Shown: positions 27,784-37,733, counted from the stretch's first letter. The stretch: DNA of 64,000 nt from Trichodesmium sp002260545 (GCF_050016015.1 NZ_JBNHEQ010000146.1:1-64000), one strand, 5' to 3'. Made by a program: numbers and translations. Notes: a model not told the origin generated them from the letters alone.

Positions 27784-28260
27784 AATATTTCTCCTAAAAT
27801 TTCAAGTTATTAACTAATATTGAATTAGGAATAAATTAAGTATAAAACTCCATTGACTTGAAGCTACTACTTCTGTTATCTGGTTAATATGACTAGACAC
27901 TTCAACCCATCTTAAAGTAAGTAAGCATAAATAAACGAACAAGCGTAGGGTAGGCTTAAAAAACTACATTGCGCTTATGTCAAGCCTTTCAGTAAAACCC
28001 GCCACTACAACTTTTTCAACAGATAATTATACCTACCTACTTTACCTACTTACTAATTCAATTTACTACTTCTATTTTAATACTTTTTTGCTGATAGTTA
28101 GAAGATAATTTATCGTTAAAAAACCTATAGGCTGGAGTTTCAAACCTATTTTTGCAGTAAATTTTTTTGTATAGGAGTTAGAAGTTTGGTGATGACAACT
28201 TAGCCTTACTAACAGCTAGTCATTGCCAAAATAAAACTTTTGACTTTTGAATTTTTAATT
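27784..28260. other. Intergenic region
   Basis: No gene seen. A degraded member of the GGGGCGGGTT hairpin type lies at about 27944-28010 (GTAGGGTAGGCTT ... AAAACCCGCCACTAC). Confidence 0.4.
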
Positions 28261-29439
28261 TTAATGATTCTGCCAATATTTATAGGCAGCATAAGCCAAA
28301 ACTACCACACAAGTAACAATAGAAGATTCATCTACCTCAAATTGGGGATGATGGAGAGGATAGTTATGTTTGTCTTTGTGTCCCACTCCTAGACGAAACA
28401 TCATACCTGGAACTTGCTCCAAATACATAGAAAAATCTTCTGCACCAAGGGAAGGCTCTGGTAAAATAGTAACCCGATCACTACCCCAAGCCTCCAAAGC
28501 TACTGACTCGACTAACTGAGTCAACATTGGGTCATTTTGTACAGAGGGGACTCCCTGACGATAATTTAGTTCATACTTAGCGCCATAAGAACTACAAACA
28601 TTGGCCACAATATTTTCAATCCAGGCAGGTAATTCTTTGTGGGTATCTGGATGGAGCGATCGCACAGTTCCCGACATTTTTACTTGATCTGCTATCACAT
28701 TTGGTGCTCTTCCGCCAGTAATCTTACCAATTGTTAACACTACAGGTCTCAAAGGATTATGAGTCCTACTAATGGCCTGTTGTAAATTTGTAATTACCTG
28801 AGAACCAATCCAAATAGCATCTATAGCTTCGTGGGGACGGGCACCATGACCAGATTCTCCAATAATTGTTAATTCCAAATCATCAGCAGCAGCAGTTAGT
28901 ACCCCATGGCGAATACCCACCGAACCTGCGGGAATAGTCGGGAAAGCATGGACTCCTAAAATTGCCTTTACATCCTCCAGCGCTCCATCTTTAATCATCC
29001 AACTGGCACCTTGGGCAATTTCCTCAGCAGGTTGAAACAGAAAACGGACATTTCCTGGTAGGGGTTCTCCCAACTCAGATAAAACCATTGCAGCACCTAA
29101 ACCGACTGTTGTATGGACATCGTGACCGCAAGCGTGCATAATGCCAAGATTACGGGAGGCAAAATCTAAATCAGTACCTTCTCTAATTGGCAAAGCATCC
29201 ATATCTGTACGAATGGCCAGCCACTGATGAGTATTGTTGCTGCCTTTGAGTTCTCCCAGAACCCCAGTTTTACCAATAGCTTCGCGGACATGAAGACCGG
29301 AGGAAGATAATACACCTGCAACATAAGCAGCAGTTTGGTGTTCTTGGCCACTTAATTCTGGGTGGGAGTGAATATGGCGACGAATTTCAATTAGACGAGG
29401 TGCGAGGGTAGTTGCTAATTCTTTGATTCTGTTTAACAT
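28261..29439 (-). CDS. M20-family amidohydrolase (N-acyl amino acid / IAA-amino acid hydrolase type)
   Basis: 392 residues, the usual length. Motifs of the M20D subfamily are present in order: IRRHIHSHPELSGQEHQTA, IRTDMDALPI, metal-binding MHACGHDVHTT (about residue 100), FQPAEEIAQGA with the catalytic Glu pair (about 137), GHGARPHEAIDAI in the lid domain, and GAEDFSMYL plus HHPQFEVDE near the C-terminus. It hydrolyses an N-acyl or amide bond of amino-acid conjugates; exact substrate unknown. Cytoplasmic, no signal peptide. Downstream on the same strand direction are a GAATGGCCATTC palindrome and a broken SDR. Confidence 0.9.
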   Translation of the reverse strand: MLNRIKELATTLAPRLIEIRRHIHSHPELSGQEHQTAAYVAGVLSSSGLHVREAIGKTGVLGELKGSNNTHQWLAIRTDMDALPIREGTDLDFASRNLGIMHACGHDVHTTVGLGAAMVLSELGEPLPGNVRFLFQPAEEIAQGASWMIKDGALEDVKAILGVHAFPTIPAGSVGIRHGVLTAAADDLELTIIGESGHGARPHEAIDAIWIGSQVITNLQQAISRTHNPLRPVVLTIGKITGGRAPNVIADQVKMSGTVRSLHPDTHKELPAWIENIVANVCSSYGAKYELNYRQGVPSVQNDPMLTQLVESVALEAWGSDRVTILPEPSLGAEDFSMYLEQVPGMMFRLGVGHKDKHNYPLHHPQFEVDESSIVTCVVVLAYAAYKYWQNH

Positions 29440-29528
29440 AGATAATTTTTTGTCTATTCTTTCAATTTATTTAATATCAAATCTGTTGACTTCGGAGTAA
29501 AATAATTCTTTTTATCGTCATACAATGG

Positions 29529-29556
29529 GTAGGGGCGAATGGCCATTCGCCCCTAC
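29529..29556. repeat. 28-bp perfect palindrome, GAATGGCCATTC type
   Basis: Perfectly self-complementary block from GTAGGGGCGAATGG to its complement. Identical copies: 3049-3076, 35766-35793, 37433-37460 and 57380-57407; degenerate or half copies near 58421 and 60941. Confidence 0.9.
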
Positions 29557-29686
29557 AATATGGAATCTTATTTTTAATAGACCTCTCCAAAAAAAATATA
29601 GATTTTTTGCGCATAGTAGGGAACAGGGAATAGGGAAAAATAATTGATAAAATTGTGGGAAGAACTGAAAAAGCTGATAACTGAAA

Positions 29687-30352
29687 CTACCAAGGTAATA
29701 CTTCACCCTTGGCGTGCCAAAAAGTTCCTGTATTTTCTAAGTTTAATTCATCAATTCTAGCCAATAAATTTTTAGCAGATTCTTCGGGAGAAATTCCTGT
29801 AAAATTTGTCATCCTAGTGCTAACTAAACCTGGATGTAAAATTGCGACATAAATTCCCTGTGGTTTTAAATCTACAGACAAAGATTTACCTGCCATACTA
29901 ACAGCAACCTTTGACATTCGATAACCGTAGGAACCACCGGAAGTATTATCATCTATGGAACCAATTCTACTTGTAATAATGGCAATTTTTCCACCAGATT
30001 CTATCAAGGGTAATAAAGCATGAGTTAGGCGTAAAGTTCCCATAGCATTCACTTCAAATTGTTGGCGAATACTATCAAAATCTAAATCATCTAGATAGTT
30101 ATTTTTTCTTTCGACTATTCCGGCATTATTAATTAGTACGTCTAACTTTACTCCCTGGAGACGATTAACCAAACTATTTATATCTTGTTCCGAAGTAATA
30201 TCTACTCCTATTTATACAGAAATTCCTAGACTTTCTAATTCCCCATCTGACTGGCGACAAACAGCAATTACTTGATTACCTTTGCTATGAACTTGTTTAC
30301 ATAATTCTTTGCCAATACCACGATTAGTTCCTGTTATTAAATAAGTTGCCAT
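29687..30352 (-). pseudogene. Short-chain dehydrogenase/reductase interrupted by one in-frame TAA
   Basis: The frame from ATG 30350-30352 reads MATYLITGTNRGIGKELCKQ, a Rossmann NAD(P)-binding start with TGxxxGIG. A single TAA (30212-30214) falls after ...LESLGISV, and the same frame continues with GVDITSEQDINSLVNRLQG, DVLINNAG, IAIITSRIGSI and the catalytic YGYRMSK to the stop at 29687. Restoring one codon gives a 221-residue SDR of the C-factor/carbonyl-reductase-like type. No frameshift is needed. It could be recent decay, a sequencing error or readthrough. The remaining C-terminal frame lacks the cofactor-binding glycines. Confidence 0.8.
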
Positions 30353-30506
30353 AATTGATTTTTTTCTTTAATTGGTGATAATTTTTATGGTTGATTATAA
30401 CATGGAATGCGTGCAAAAGCTGACAACTGAAAAGATGAGATTGGCAAAATTTTATTTGCTATAGTAAAAAGGGCTGAAAAAGCTAATAACTGATAACTGA
30501 TAAATT

Positions 30507-33113
30507 ATGTCTGAATCTACAGAAAATTCAAAACAAATTATTACAGTAGGCGACCAACCAACGACAAATGATGAACTTGGTTTTACTCCTTATGTTATTG
30601 CAATGGCTGAATTTTTAACTCATAAAGATACTAAACCGCCACTAACTATTTCTATCGAAGGTGAATGGGGTAGTGGTAAGTCTTCTTTTATGAAACAACT
30701 TGAAACTGAGGTTAAAAAGAAGTCTAAAGAATTAGATAAGGAAGATTTAAAGAAAGTTTGGCAGAAGATTAAAAAAGACCGGATTATTTTCAGCGATGTG
30801 TCAGATATCTATGAATTTTTCAGATTAAGATTAAAGCAAGAAACTCAAACTGTTTGGTTTAATGCTTGGCGACATGATAAATCTGAATCACTTTGGGCGA
30901 CTTTTGCTCTATCTTTTTTAGAACAATTGTCGAAAAATCGCAATTTATCCGATATTTTATATAATGTCTGGAGTTACTTAATACTAATCGGTAATCGTCT
31001 TGACTGGAAAAATAAACCAGTGAAATTTCTCCAGACTTTGGTAATAATATGGTTGATGGCAACTATTATTGCTTCTGTTCCAGTTGTTGTATTTTTTCGA
31101 GATAAAGTCGCGGGAATTTTTCCTTTTTATGAAAGATTTGTAGATATTGTTAAAACAGATTCAGATGCAGAAGAGGAAGATGAAAAAGATGAGCAAAAAA
31201 CTGATAATCAAGAAGAAGAAAATAATCAACTTTTAAATTTCTGGTTACAACTGGGAGGTTATGGTGCTGGGTTTGCTGGAGTTGGAAAACTTCTGGCAAT
31301 ATTAAAGGATTTAATTGGCGACCAGAAAATGGATTTGACTCAATATCTCGAACATCCTGATTATGATAAACAAGTAGCTTTTATTGAAAAATTTCACGAG
31401 GATTTTTCTAAAATTGTTGATGCTTATGTGGGAGAAAATGAGAAGATTTATGTTTTTATTGATGACCTCGATCGTTGTGAGTTGGGTAAATCAGCAGATT
31501 TATTGCAAGCTCTAAATATGATGATTTCTAATGACCCAAAAATAATTTTTATCTTGGGTATGGATAGGGAAAAGATAGCAGCAGCAATAAGTTTTAAACA
31601 AAGAAATGTTATTCCTTTTCTAGCTTCAGCGATCACCGAAAATCAAGCCAAAGAAAACGAAAATCAAAAGTTGAGCACAAAAGTTGATTATGGTTTTAGT
31701 TTTCTGGAAAAGTTTGTGCAATTATCATTCTCGGTTCCTGCACCTTCTCAAAAGACGTTGGATAGTTTTGTTGAAAAAATCTCAGAAATTAAAACTTATC
31801 CAGAAAAACAAGAAAAACGTTTTTTTTGGATTCCTCATAATTTGATTGCTAAAGTATTTAACTTATTAAATTTACCCAAAACATTTCGTTTAGCAAAACG
31901 TTCAGTCAAAAAAATTATAGAAAAATTTGTTATTCCTTATTTTTGGTATTGTTTTTATTTTTTGGCTATCGCTAAACTATTGAAGGACAAATATTTTAGA
32001 TTATTCAGTCTTTATTTTCATAAGGAAATTTCTCTATATCTTTATCCCTTTATTCAGGGACGCAATTCACAAAAAGAAGCAGAAAAAAGAGAATCAGAAT
32101 CTCCAGATTTACCTATTTTTGCAATTATTGAAAAAGATTTAGATTCAGATAGCCTTGCTAAAGTCATAGAGATGGTTGCTCCTTTCTTTGATTATAATCC
32201 CCGTCGTTTAAAACAATATATTAATGTACTGAGGCTCAAGATTTATATTGCCTATTATTCTATTGGAGTGACTTTTGCTGAAAGACAAACAATAAGCACA
32301 GAGCAAATAGGAAAGTTTACTGCTATTACCCTCAGATATCCCCGCCTTCTTTTGGAACTCAAGAATAATTATCAACTACTTGCTGAGTTAGAAAAAGATG
32401 CTATTGATAAATCTCTTAAATCAAATAATTCCGTCATACTTAGTTATGAATCTACACCTAGCGATCGGGAAGCAGGAAATGCAAATTATTGGCTAAAAAA
32501 TTACCCAAAAATTAAACAATTACTTTCCTCTGAAATGATATTGAATAATGAGAAAAAATCTGGCAAAAAGTATATTTTTGAAAATGGTTCGATTAAAAAA
32601 CTCTTGGAAGTTTCTCCACAACAAAGTTTACCTACTAAATATTTTACACTGCGTGAGTTCCTAGCTGCTAAAAAGTGGAAAGAGGCGGATATTGAAACTT
32701 ATAAGGTTATGTTACAAGTTGCAGAGCGAGAAAAAGAAAGATATCTAGACATAAAAGAGATAGAGCAATTTCCTTGCCAAGACCTCCGCATAATAGACCA
32801 GCTTTGGGTAAAATATAGTGATGGTAAGTTTGGCTTTTCTCTGCAAAAGAAAATTTATCAAAGTTTGGGTGGTACGAGGAAGTATAATCAGGAAGTGTGG
32901 GAAAACTTTGCTAAAGAAGTAGGATGGATTCAAGGGGAAGGAGAGGAGGAAAACTGGATGCTATGGGACGACCTAGCTTTTAGTACAGATACGCATTACG
33001 AAGGACACCTCCCTTTGTTGGTGGCCGTGGAAGGGCCGGCGGTGGGGAGTAGGAAATTGTGGGAGAGATTGGGGGTATTCCTCTTCTCTCGCGCAGAGAC
33101 TTGTAGACTTTAA
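30507..33113 (+). CDS. KAP-family P-loop NTPase, membrane-associated
   Basis: 868 residues. Walker A is EGEWGSGKSSFMKQ (about 51-64) and Walker B with the KAP signature is IYVFIDDLDRCE (about 313-324). Two hydrophobic segments lie between them (about 173-196, VIIWLMATIIASVPVVVFF, and 247-265), the arrangement that defines KAP NTPases (Kidins220/PifA). An acidic stretch (EEEDEKDEQK) separates them. PifA-like members exclude phage; most bacterial members are uncharacterised. The last 30 residues (VEGPAVGSRKLWERLG...) come from locally GC-rich DNA and look unlike the rest, so the native C-terminus may differ. Preceded by no clear Shine-Dalgarno. Confidence 0.8.
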   Translation: MSESTENSKQIITVGDQPTTNDELGFTPYVIAMAEFLTHKDTKPPLTISIEGEWGSGKSSFMKQLETEVKKKSKELDKEDLKKVWQKIKKDRIIFSDVSDIYEFFRLRLKQETQTVWFNAWRHDKSESLWATFALSFLEQLSKNRNLSDILYNVWSYLILIGNRLDWKNKPVKFLQTLVIIWLMATIIASVPVVVFFRDKVAGIFPFYERFVDIVKTDSDAEEEDEKDEQKTDNQEEENNQLLNFWLQLGGYGAGFAGVGKLLAILKDLIGDQKMDLTQYLEHPDYDKQVAFIEKFHEDFSKIVDAYVGENEKIYVFIDDLDRCELGKSADLLQALNMMISNDPKIIFILGMDREKIAAAISFKQRNVIPFLASAITENQAKENENQKLSTKVDYGFSFLEKFVQLSFSVPAPSQKTLDSFVEKISEIKTYPEKQEKRFFWIPHNLIAKVFNLLNLPKTFRLAKRSVKKIIEKFVIPYFWYCFYFLAIAKLLKDKYFRLFSLYFHKEISLYLYPFIQGRNSQKEAEKRESESPDLPIFAIIEKDLDSDSLAKVIEMVAPFFDYNPRRLKQYINVLRLKIYIAYYSIGVTFAERQTISTEQIGKFTAITLRYPRLLLELKNNYQLLAELEKDAIDKSLKSNNSVILSYESTPSDREAGNANYWLKNYPKIKQLLSSEMILNNEKKSGKKYIFENGSIKKLLEVSPQQSLPTKYFTLREFLAAKKWKEADIETYKVMLQVAEREKERYLDIKEIEQFPCQDLRIIDQLWVKYSDGKFGFSLQKKIYQSLGGTRKYNQEVWENFAKEVGWIQGEGEEENWMLWDDLAFSTDTHYEGHLPLLVAVEGPAVGSRKLWERLGVFLFSRAETCRL

Positions 33114-33194
33114 CAGATAACCGTTTCAGCCGCCTTTTCAGTTATCAGTGATCAGCTTTTTCAGTGAACAGTTATTAGTTCGGATAATTATTGT

Positions 33195-33310
33195 GTAGGT
33201 TGGGTTGACGGAGGAAACCCAACAAAAATCAACAGTGGTGGTATAGCCATAATGGTAAAGCAAGTCGATAAGTTTTCTGTTGGGTTGCGCTGTCGCTTAA
33301 CCCAACCTAC
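33195..33310. repeat. GTAGGTTGGGTT inverted repeat, 116 bp
   Basis: GTAGGTTGGGTT (33195-33206) is complementary to AACCCAACCTAC (33299-33310), with internal GAAACCCAACA and TGTTGGGTTGCGC. A half copy lies at 34395-34427, so copies sit before and after the first ABC permease gene. It is probably a small non-autonomous element. Confidence 0.7.
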
Positions 33311-33323
33311 GATCTACTACAAA

Positions 33324-34367
33324 ATGATGCAGAAAATTCTCAAATCAATTCTACTCCCAATATTCGCAGTATTCGCCGCCTTATTAACAGGAGCAGGCTT
33401 AATGCTCCTAGCCAAAACCAACCCCATAACTGCCTATACCGCCCTATTCCAAGAATCTCTCACAACCTACTTCGGTTTCAGCGACACCCTCAGCAAAACC
33501 ACCCCACTACTGCTAGCAAGTTTAGGAATATTAATAGCATTACGAGCAGGTTTATTTAATCTCGGTGGGGAAGGGCAAATTTATATGGGTGCTTTAGGTA
33601 GTGTTGTCGTCGGACTATATTTGCCTAACTTCCCAATATGGATACATTTACCCCTAGCATTGACAGGAGGTTTTCTTCTCGGAGCAATTTGGGGAGCGAT
33701 CGCTGGTTATCTCAAAGTCGCCCGTGGTTTAAATGAAGTGCTGACTACTCTACTCCTAAATTACATCGCTCAAAATTTTGTCAATTACATGGTAAACGAA
33801 CCACTTATCGCCCCCGACGCTCCTAGTCCCTACACTCCTCTCATTGCCGAGTCAGCGCGTTTACCGATAATTTTGCCCAAAACTCAAGCTCACGCCGGAA
33901 TTTTATTGGGGTTAGCTATTGCCATAATTTTAGCCGTGGTGTTGTCGTTTACTGCCTTCGGTTATCAAGTCGATGCCGTCGGACAAAACCCGACTGCAGC
34001 TCGTTACGCTGGAATTTCTGTCAACCAGACTATTCTCGCAGTCATGGGTTTATCCGGTGGTTTAGCAGGTTTGGCAGGAAGTGCAGAAGTATTAGGAGCA
34101 AAATATCGGTTGTTTGAAAACTTTTCACCTGGTTATGGTTTTGACGCGATCGCCATTGCGTTATTAAGTCGAGGCAACCCACTAGCAGTAATTTTAACAT
34201 CCCTATTTTTTGGTATTCTCAGGAGTGGAGCGAATGTAATGCAGCGGAGTGCGGGGGTGTCGATAACTATTGTTTATGCTATTCAAGGTTTAACAGTGTT
34301 ATTTTTGGCAATAAGTCTAGCGTTTGAATTTGAAAAAGGAGTCAGGAGTAAGGGAGTAGGGGAGTAG
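33324..34367 (+). CDS. ABC transporter permease, nucleoside/BMP type (YufP/NupP-like)
   Basis: 347 residues from ATG 33324; an earlier in-frame ATG at 33252 would translate the GTAGGTTGGGTT repeat and is rejected. It is a polytopic inner-membrane protein of the branched-chain-type permease family (BPD_transp_2), with IALRAGLFNLGGEGQIYMGA, EVLTTLLLNYIAQNFVNYM, and GLSGGLAGLAGSAEVLGAKY. The C-terminus (KGVRSKGVGE) runs into the GGAGTAGGGGAGTAG repeat, so the last residues are repeat-derived. It pairs with the next permease; such pairs import nucleosides with a BmpA lipoprotein and a double ATPase, neither of which is in the window. Confidence 0.88.
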   Translation: MMQKILKSILLPIFAVFAALLTGAGLMLLAKTNPITAYTALFQESLTTYFGFSDTLSKTTPLLLASLGILIALRAGLFNLGGEGQIYMGALGSVVVGLYLPNFPIWIHLPLALTGGFLLGAIWGAIAGYLKVARGLNEVLTTLLLNYIAQNFVNYMVNEPLIAPDAPSPYTPLIAESARLPIILPKTQAHAGILLGLAIAIILAVVLSFTAFGYQVDAVGQNPTAARYAGISVNQTILAVMGLSGGLAGLAGSAEVLGAKYRLFENFSPGYGFDAIAIALLSRGNPLAVILTSLFFGILRSGANVMQRSAGVSITIVYAIQGLTVLFLAISLAFEFEKGVRSKGVGE

Positions 34368-34656
34368 GGGAGCAGGGGAGTGGGGGAGCATTTTGTAGGT
34401 TGGGTTGACAAAGGAAACCCAACAAAAAGTTACAGCATATTTCAAGTATATAAAGTACAGAAATTAATAATAAAACCTTTGTAGTGCGGGCATCTTGCCC
34501 GCGACGGATGTACCTCATTAAGAATAAATAGGAAGGGAGCAAGATGCTCCCACTATTCCCTTAATCAAAATAATTACAATAAACAACCATTACAATGCAC
34601 CACCGTTAAACTTTCCTATTAATGACTACCTTTTAATCAAAAATAATCCTCAAAAA

Positions 34657-35580
34657 ATGACAAATATCAACTTTCTCTCTGATTATATATCTGCCACAAT
34701 TCGACTTTCTATACCTCTAGCTTTTGCTGGTTTAGGTGGAATATTTTCTGAACGTTCCGGTATTCTAAATATTGCTTTAGAAGGAATGTTATTAACAGGA
34801 GCTTTTGTCAGTGCGGCTGTTTCTGTTACTACTGAAAATGTCTGGCTAGGAACCTTTATAGCAATTTTAGCTGGAGGAATTTTAGGCTTAATTCATGCGT
34901 ATCTTTGTGTCAATTTAAAAGTCAATCAAATAGTCTCAAGTCTGGCAATAAATTTAGCAGCATCAGGATTAACAGCTTATGGTGCAAGAGTATTATTTGA
35001 CAGTGGCACAATTGCTTTACCAGGTATTGAAACTATTAACTTGTTCGGATTAAAAAACTTACCAATTTTAGGAATATTCTTCAATCAAGATTTATTATTT
35101 TATCTACTTTTGCTATTAATTCCTGTTTCTACTTATATCATTTTTAATACCAGTTGGGGTTTAGCATTAAGAGCAGTAGGCGAATATCCCCAAGCAGCAG
35201 CAACAGCCGGAATATCTGTTAGTTTAGTGCGTTATTTAAGCGTAAGTTTTAGTGGTTGTTTGGCAAGTTTAGGAGGAGTTTATTTAGCATTAGTTCATGT
35301 TAAATTTTTCACCGAAGGTATGAGTAGTGGAAAAGGTTTTATTGCTTTAGCAGCTCTAATATTTGGTAGATGGCATCCATTTTATACTGTTTTAGCTTGT
35401 TTATTATTTGGCGCAACAGAAGCTTTACAATTGAGATTTCAAGCTTTTAATCTGAATATTCCCTATCAATTTTTAGAGATCTTACCTTATGTTATTGCTT
35501 TGTTAGCTTTAATTGGTTTGGCAGGCAAATCTACCCCTCCTGCTGCTTTAGGAAAAGTGTATTTTAAAGATAGTAGATAA
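34657..35580 (+). CDS. ABC transporter permease, nucleoside/BMP type (YufQ/NupQ-like)
   Basis: 307 residues, polytopic. The family motif FSERSGILNIALEGMLLTGA is near the N-terminus, followed by HAYLCVNLKVNQIVSSLAIN and GLALRAVGEYPQAAATAGIS, the cytoplasmic coupling loop. It is the second subunit of the heteromeric permease with the gene ending at 34367. The 289-bp gap holds a GTAGGTTGGGTT half repeat and a GGAGTAGGGG repeat, so the operon has probably been stretched by repeats. Confidence 0.88.
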   Translation: MTNINFLSDYISATIRLSIPLAFAGLGGIFSERSGILNIALEGMLLTGAFVSAAVSVTTENVWLGTFIAILAGGILGLIHAYLCVNLKVNQIVSSLAINLAASGLTAYGARVLFDSGTIALPGIETINLFGLKNLPILGIFFNQDLLFYLLLLLIPVSTYIIFNTSWGLALRAVGEYPQAAATAGISVSLVRYLSVSFSGCLASLGGVYLALVHVKFFTEGMSSGKGFIALAALIFGRWHPFYTVLACLLFGATEALQLRFQAFNLNIPYQFLEILPYVIALLALIGLAGKSTPPAALGKVYFKDSR

Positions 35581-35606
35581 TATCAAATCCGGTAGCATTG
35601 GTGTTA

Positions 35607-35734
35607 TATAGAATCCGGATAATTACTATACCCAAGTCATTGCGACGGTTACTCCCTGGAAGGAAGCAATCTCCGCGCACTTCTGCGATTGCTTCCTATC
35701 GTCGATAGGGACGATTTTTCAACCGGATTCTATA
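35607..35734. mobile_element. MITE, TATAGAATCCGG family, copy 1, TSD TTA
   Basis: TATAGAATCCGG at the left and CCGGATTCTATA at the right, 128 bp, flanked on both sides by TTA (35604-35606 and 35735-35737). The interior has a long imperfect stem (GGAAGGAAGCAATCT with its near complement AGATTGCTTCC). Confidence 0.8.
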
Positions 35735-35765
35735 TTATTCAGCATTAAAGGTAAGAGTCTATATT

Positions 35766-35793
35766 GTAGGGGCGAATGGCCATTCGCCCCTAC
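35766..35793. repeat. 28-bp GAATGGCCATTC palindrome
   Basis: Identical to the palindromes at 3049, 29529, 37433 and 57380. It lies between the two TATAGAATCCGG MITE copies. Confidence 0.9.
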
Positions 35794-35806
35794 TCATTCT
35801 ACCTGA

Positions 35807-35934
35807 TATAGAATCCGGATAATTACTATACTCAAGTCATTGCGACGGTCACTCCGTGGAAGGAAGCAATCTCAGGGGTATCACGAGATTGCTTCCTATC
35901 GTCGATAAGGACGACTGTTCAACCGGATTTTATA
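35807..35934. mobile_element. MITE, TATAGAATCCGG family, copy 2, TSD TGA
   Basis: TATAGAATCCGG (from 35807) and CCGGATTTTATA (to 35934), 128 bp, same length as copy 1 and about 90 percent alike by eye. TGA flanks both sides (35804-35806 and 35935-35937), different from the TTA of copy 1, so this was an independent insertion rather than a tandem duplication. Confidence 0.8.
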
Positions 35935-35999
35935 TGACTCCTGACTCCGAACCCTACCAGTCGAACAAATGCACATTATTTACAAAATTTTTGAATTTA

Positions 36000-37361
36000 T
36001 CAAGCAACAGAACTATTAAACTTCTGTTTCACAACCATTCGCATATTTCCAGGAGGTGCCATTGTTAAACCCCTGCGAACAGGTTTTATTGGTCGATTAG
36101 AAACTAACTTCAGTTCGTACTGTGATAAAATAGTCGCCAGTACCAATTTCATTTCAAATAAAGCAAAAGCTGAACCTATACAACGACGACTCCCTCCTCC
36201 AAATGGTAAATATTCATAGGGTGAAAATTGTCTTTCCAGAAAACGTTCCGGTTTAAATTGTTTAGGTTCTGGATAAATATCTTCCCGGTGATGAGTCAGA
36301 TAAATAGACACCATTGCCACCGTTCCCGGTTCCAATTGATAACCCATAATTTCTATAGGTTTCTTAACAATTCTAGGAACAGCACCGAGCGCAATGGGAT
36401 AAATGCGTAGAGTTTCTTGGCAAACAGCACTGAGATAAGGAAGTTTAGTAATGGCAACTTTGTCTGAGTTACCAGGAATAGTTGCTAATTCTGCCCTAAG
36501 TTTTTCTCGCACTGATGGAATTTTGTCAATCCAATATAACGCCCATGCTAAAGCTGATGCCGTAGTTTCGTGACCAGCAAAAAGCATTGTCAGCAGTTCA
36601 TCCTTAATTTCTTCGTCACTCATGGGATGACCTGCTTCATCACGCGCTTCTAGTAATAAACTAAGAATATCATCAGTATGATTTCCCTCTTTCTTTGCAG
36701 TTTCAATTTCTGCCAATATTAGTTCGTGGAGTTCCTGTCTTTTCCGCAAAAATCTCCCCCAAGGACTCCAAGGTCCCCAGTCTTTGCGCAGGACATTGAA
36801 AAACAGAAAAATAGAACTGACAGGAGAACTCATAGAGTCGAGAACATCAGACATCAGAAGTCTAAGTTTTTCATAACGTTGTCCTTGATTTAAACCAAAT
36901 ACAGCACCAAGAATTACTTTGAGAGATATTTCTTGGGTTGACCTGCGGATCGGAAAAGGTTTATCTATTTGCCACTGACTAATCACATCAGAACTAATGT
37001 TATAGATTAAGTCTCCATAGTTACGCATCCGATCGCCATGAAAAGGTGGCATTAATAATTTTCTTTGCCGTTGGTGGCGATCGCCATCTTGGAAGAGTAG
37101 AGAGTTTTTGCCCACAAAATATTGCAAAATACTACTACGACCTCCTAAACCAAAAGTATCAGGGTGAGCAGTAAAAATTTGTTGAATGGCTTTAGGGTGA
37201 CAGAAGTAGATGAAAGGGAACAAAGAATTAGTATTTGTTCTAAAAACATCTCCATATTTAGAGTATCCCTCTTCTATGGTAGATAAGGGACTAAAAATAA
37301 ATTTCCAAGTCCGGATTCTTCGTTGTAATGGTGACAGGGCTGGGCCATTAGGTAGTGTCAT
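36000..37361 (-). CDS. Cytochrome P450, CYP110-like
   Basis: 453 residues. Classic P450 landmarks are visible: I-helix AGHETTASALAW (about 255), K-helix ETLRIYP (about 315), PERF-type QFKPERFLERQF (about 375), and the heme loop FGGGSRRCIGSAFALFE (about 390-406) with the ligand Cys. The start MTLPNGPALSPLQRRIRTWK resembles cyanobacterial CYP110 proteins, some of which hydroxylate fatty acids or alkanes or make oxylipins. Substrate not predictable. Soluble, no membrane anchor. It is monocistronic, with a redox partner elsewhere. Confidence 0.9.
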   Translation of the reverse strand: MTLPNGPALSPLQRRIRTWKFIFSPLSTIEEGYSKYGDVFRTNTNSLFPFIYFCHPKAIQQIFTAHPDTFGLGGRSSILQYFVGKNSLLFQDGDRHQRQRKLLMPPFHGDRMRNYGDLIYNISSDVISQWQIDKPFPIRRSTQEISLKVILGAVFGLNQGQRYEKLRLLMSDVLDSMSSPVSSIFLFFNVLRKDWGPWSPWGRFLRKRQELHELILAEIETAKKEGNHTDDILSLLLEARDEAGHPMSDEEIKDELLTMLFAGHETTASALAWALYWIDKIPSVREKLRAELATIPGNSDKVAITKLPYLSAVCQETLRIYPIALGAVPRIVKKPIEIMGYQLEPGTVAMVSIYLTHHREDIYPEPKQFKPERFLERQFSPYEYLPFGGGSRRCIGSAFALFEMKLVLATILSQYELKLVSNRPIKPVRRGLTMAPPGNMRMVVKQKFNSSVA

Positions 37362-37733
37362 TTCAGTTATCAGTTATTAATTTATCCAAACTTAATTATA
37401 CAAATATGATTTTTTCCAAACTTCTGACTTCTGTAGGGGCGAATGGCCATTCGCCCCTACGACTTCTGACTTGTAAATAGATGGCCAAAAAATACCCAAA
37501 TATTCGGATCAATTCTGTAAAAATGATTAAAATTAAATACTTATATATGCTTAAGAACCTTTGATAGTTATAGATTTTGATTTTACCTAGATTAGTAAAG
37601 GGATATAATGTAATTGGCTAGTCTCACTTCATTAAAAGTTTCCTATAGAATAACTCCTGTGTGGCAAAGCTAATTAGTCTAACCACCTTTCTACTGAAAT
37701 AAAATTGATGACAGTAAAATTTAAGGAGCGCTA
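37362..37733. other. Divergent intergenic region upstream of P450 and glgP
   Basis: This region must hold promoters for both divergent genes. It contains the 28-bp GAATGGCCATTC palindrome at 37433-37460. For glgP, AAGGAG (37723-37728) sits 5 bp before the ATG, a clear ribosome site. I cannot assign promoter boxes with confidence. Confidence 0.55.

Noticed and set aside
35607..35934. Simple tandem duplication of a 128-bp repeat
   Set aside because: The two copies have different target duplications (TTA and TGA), showing independent insertions.
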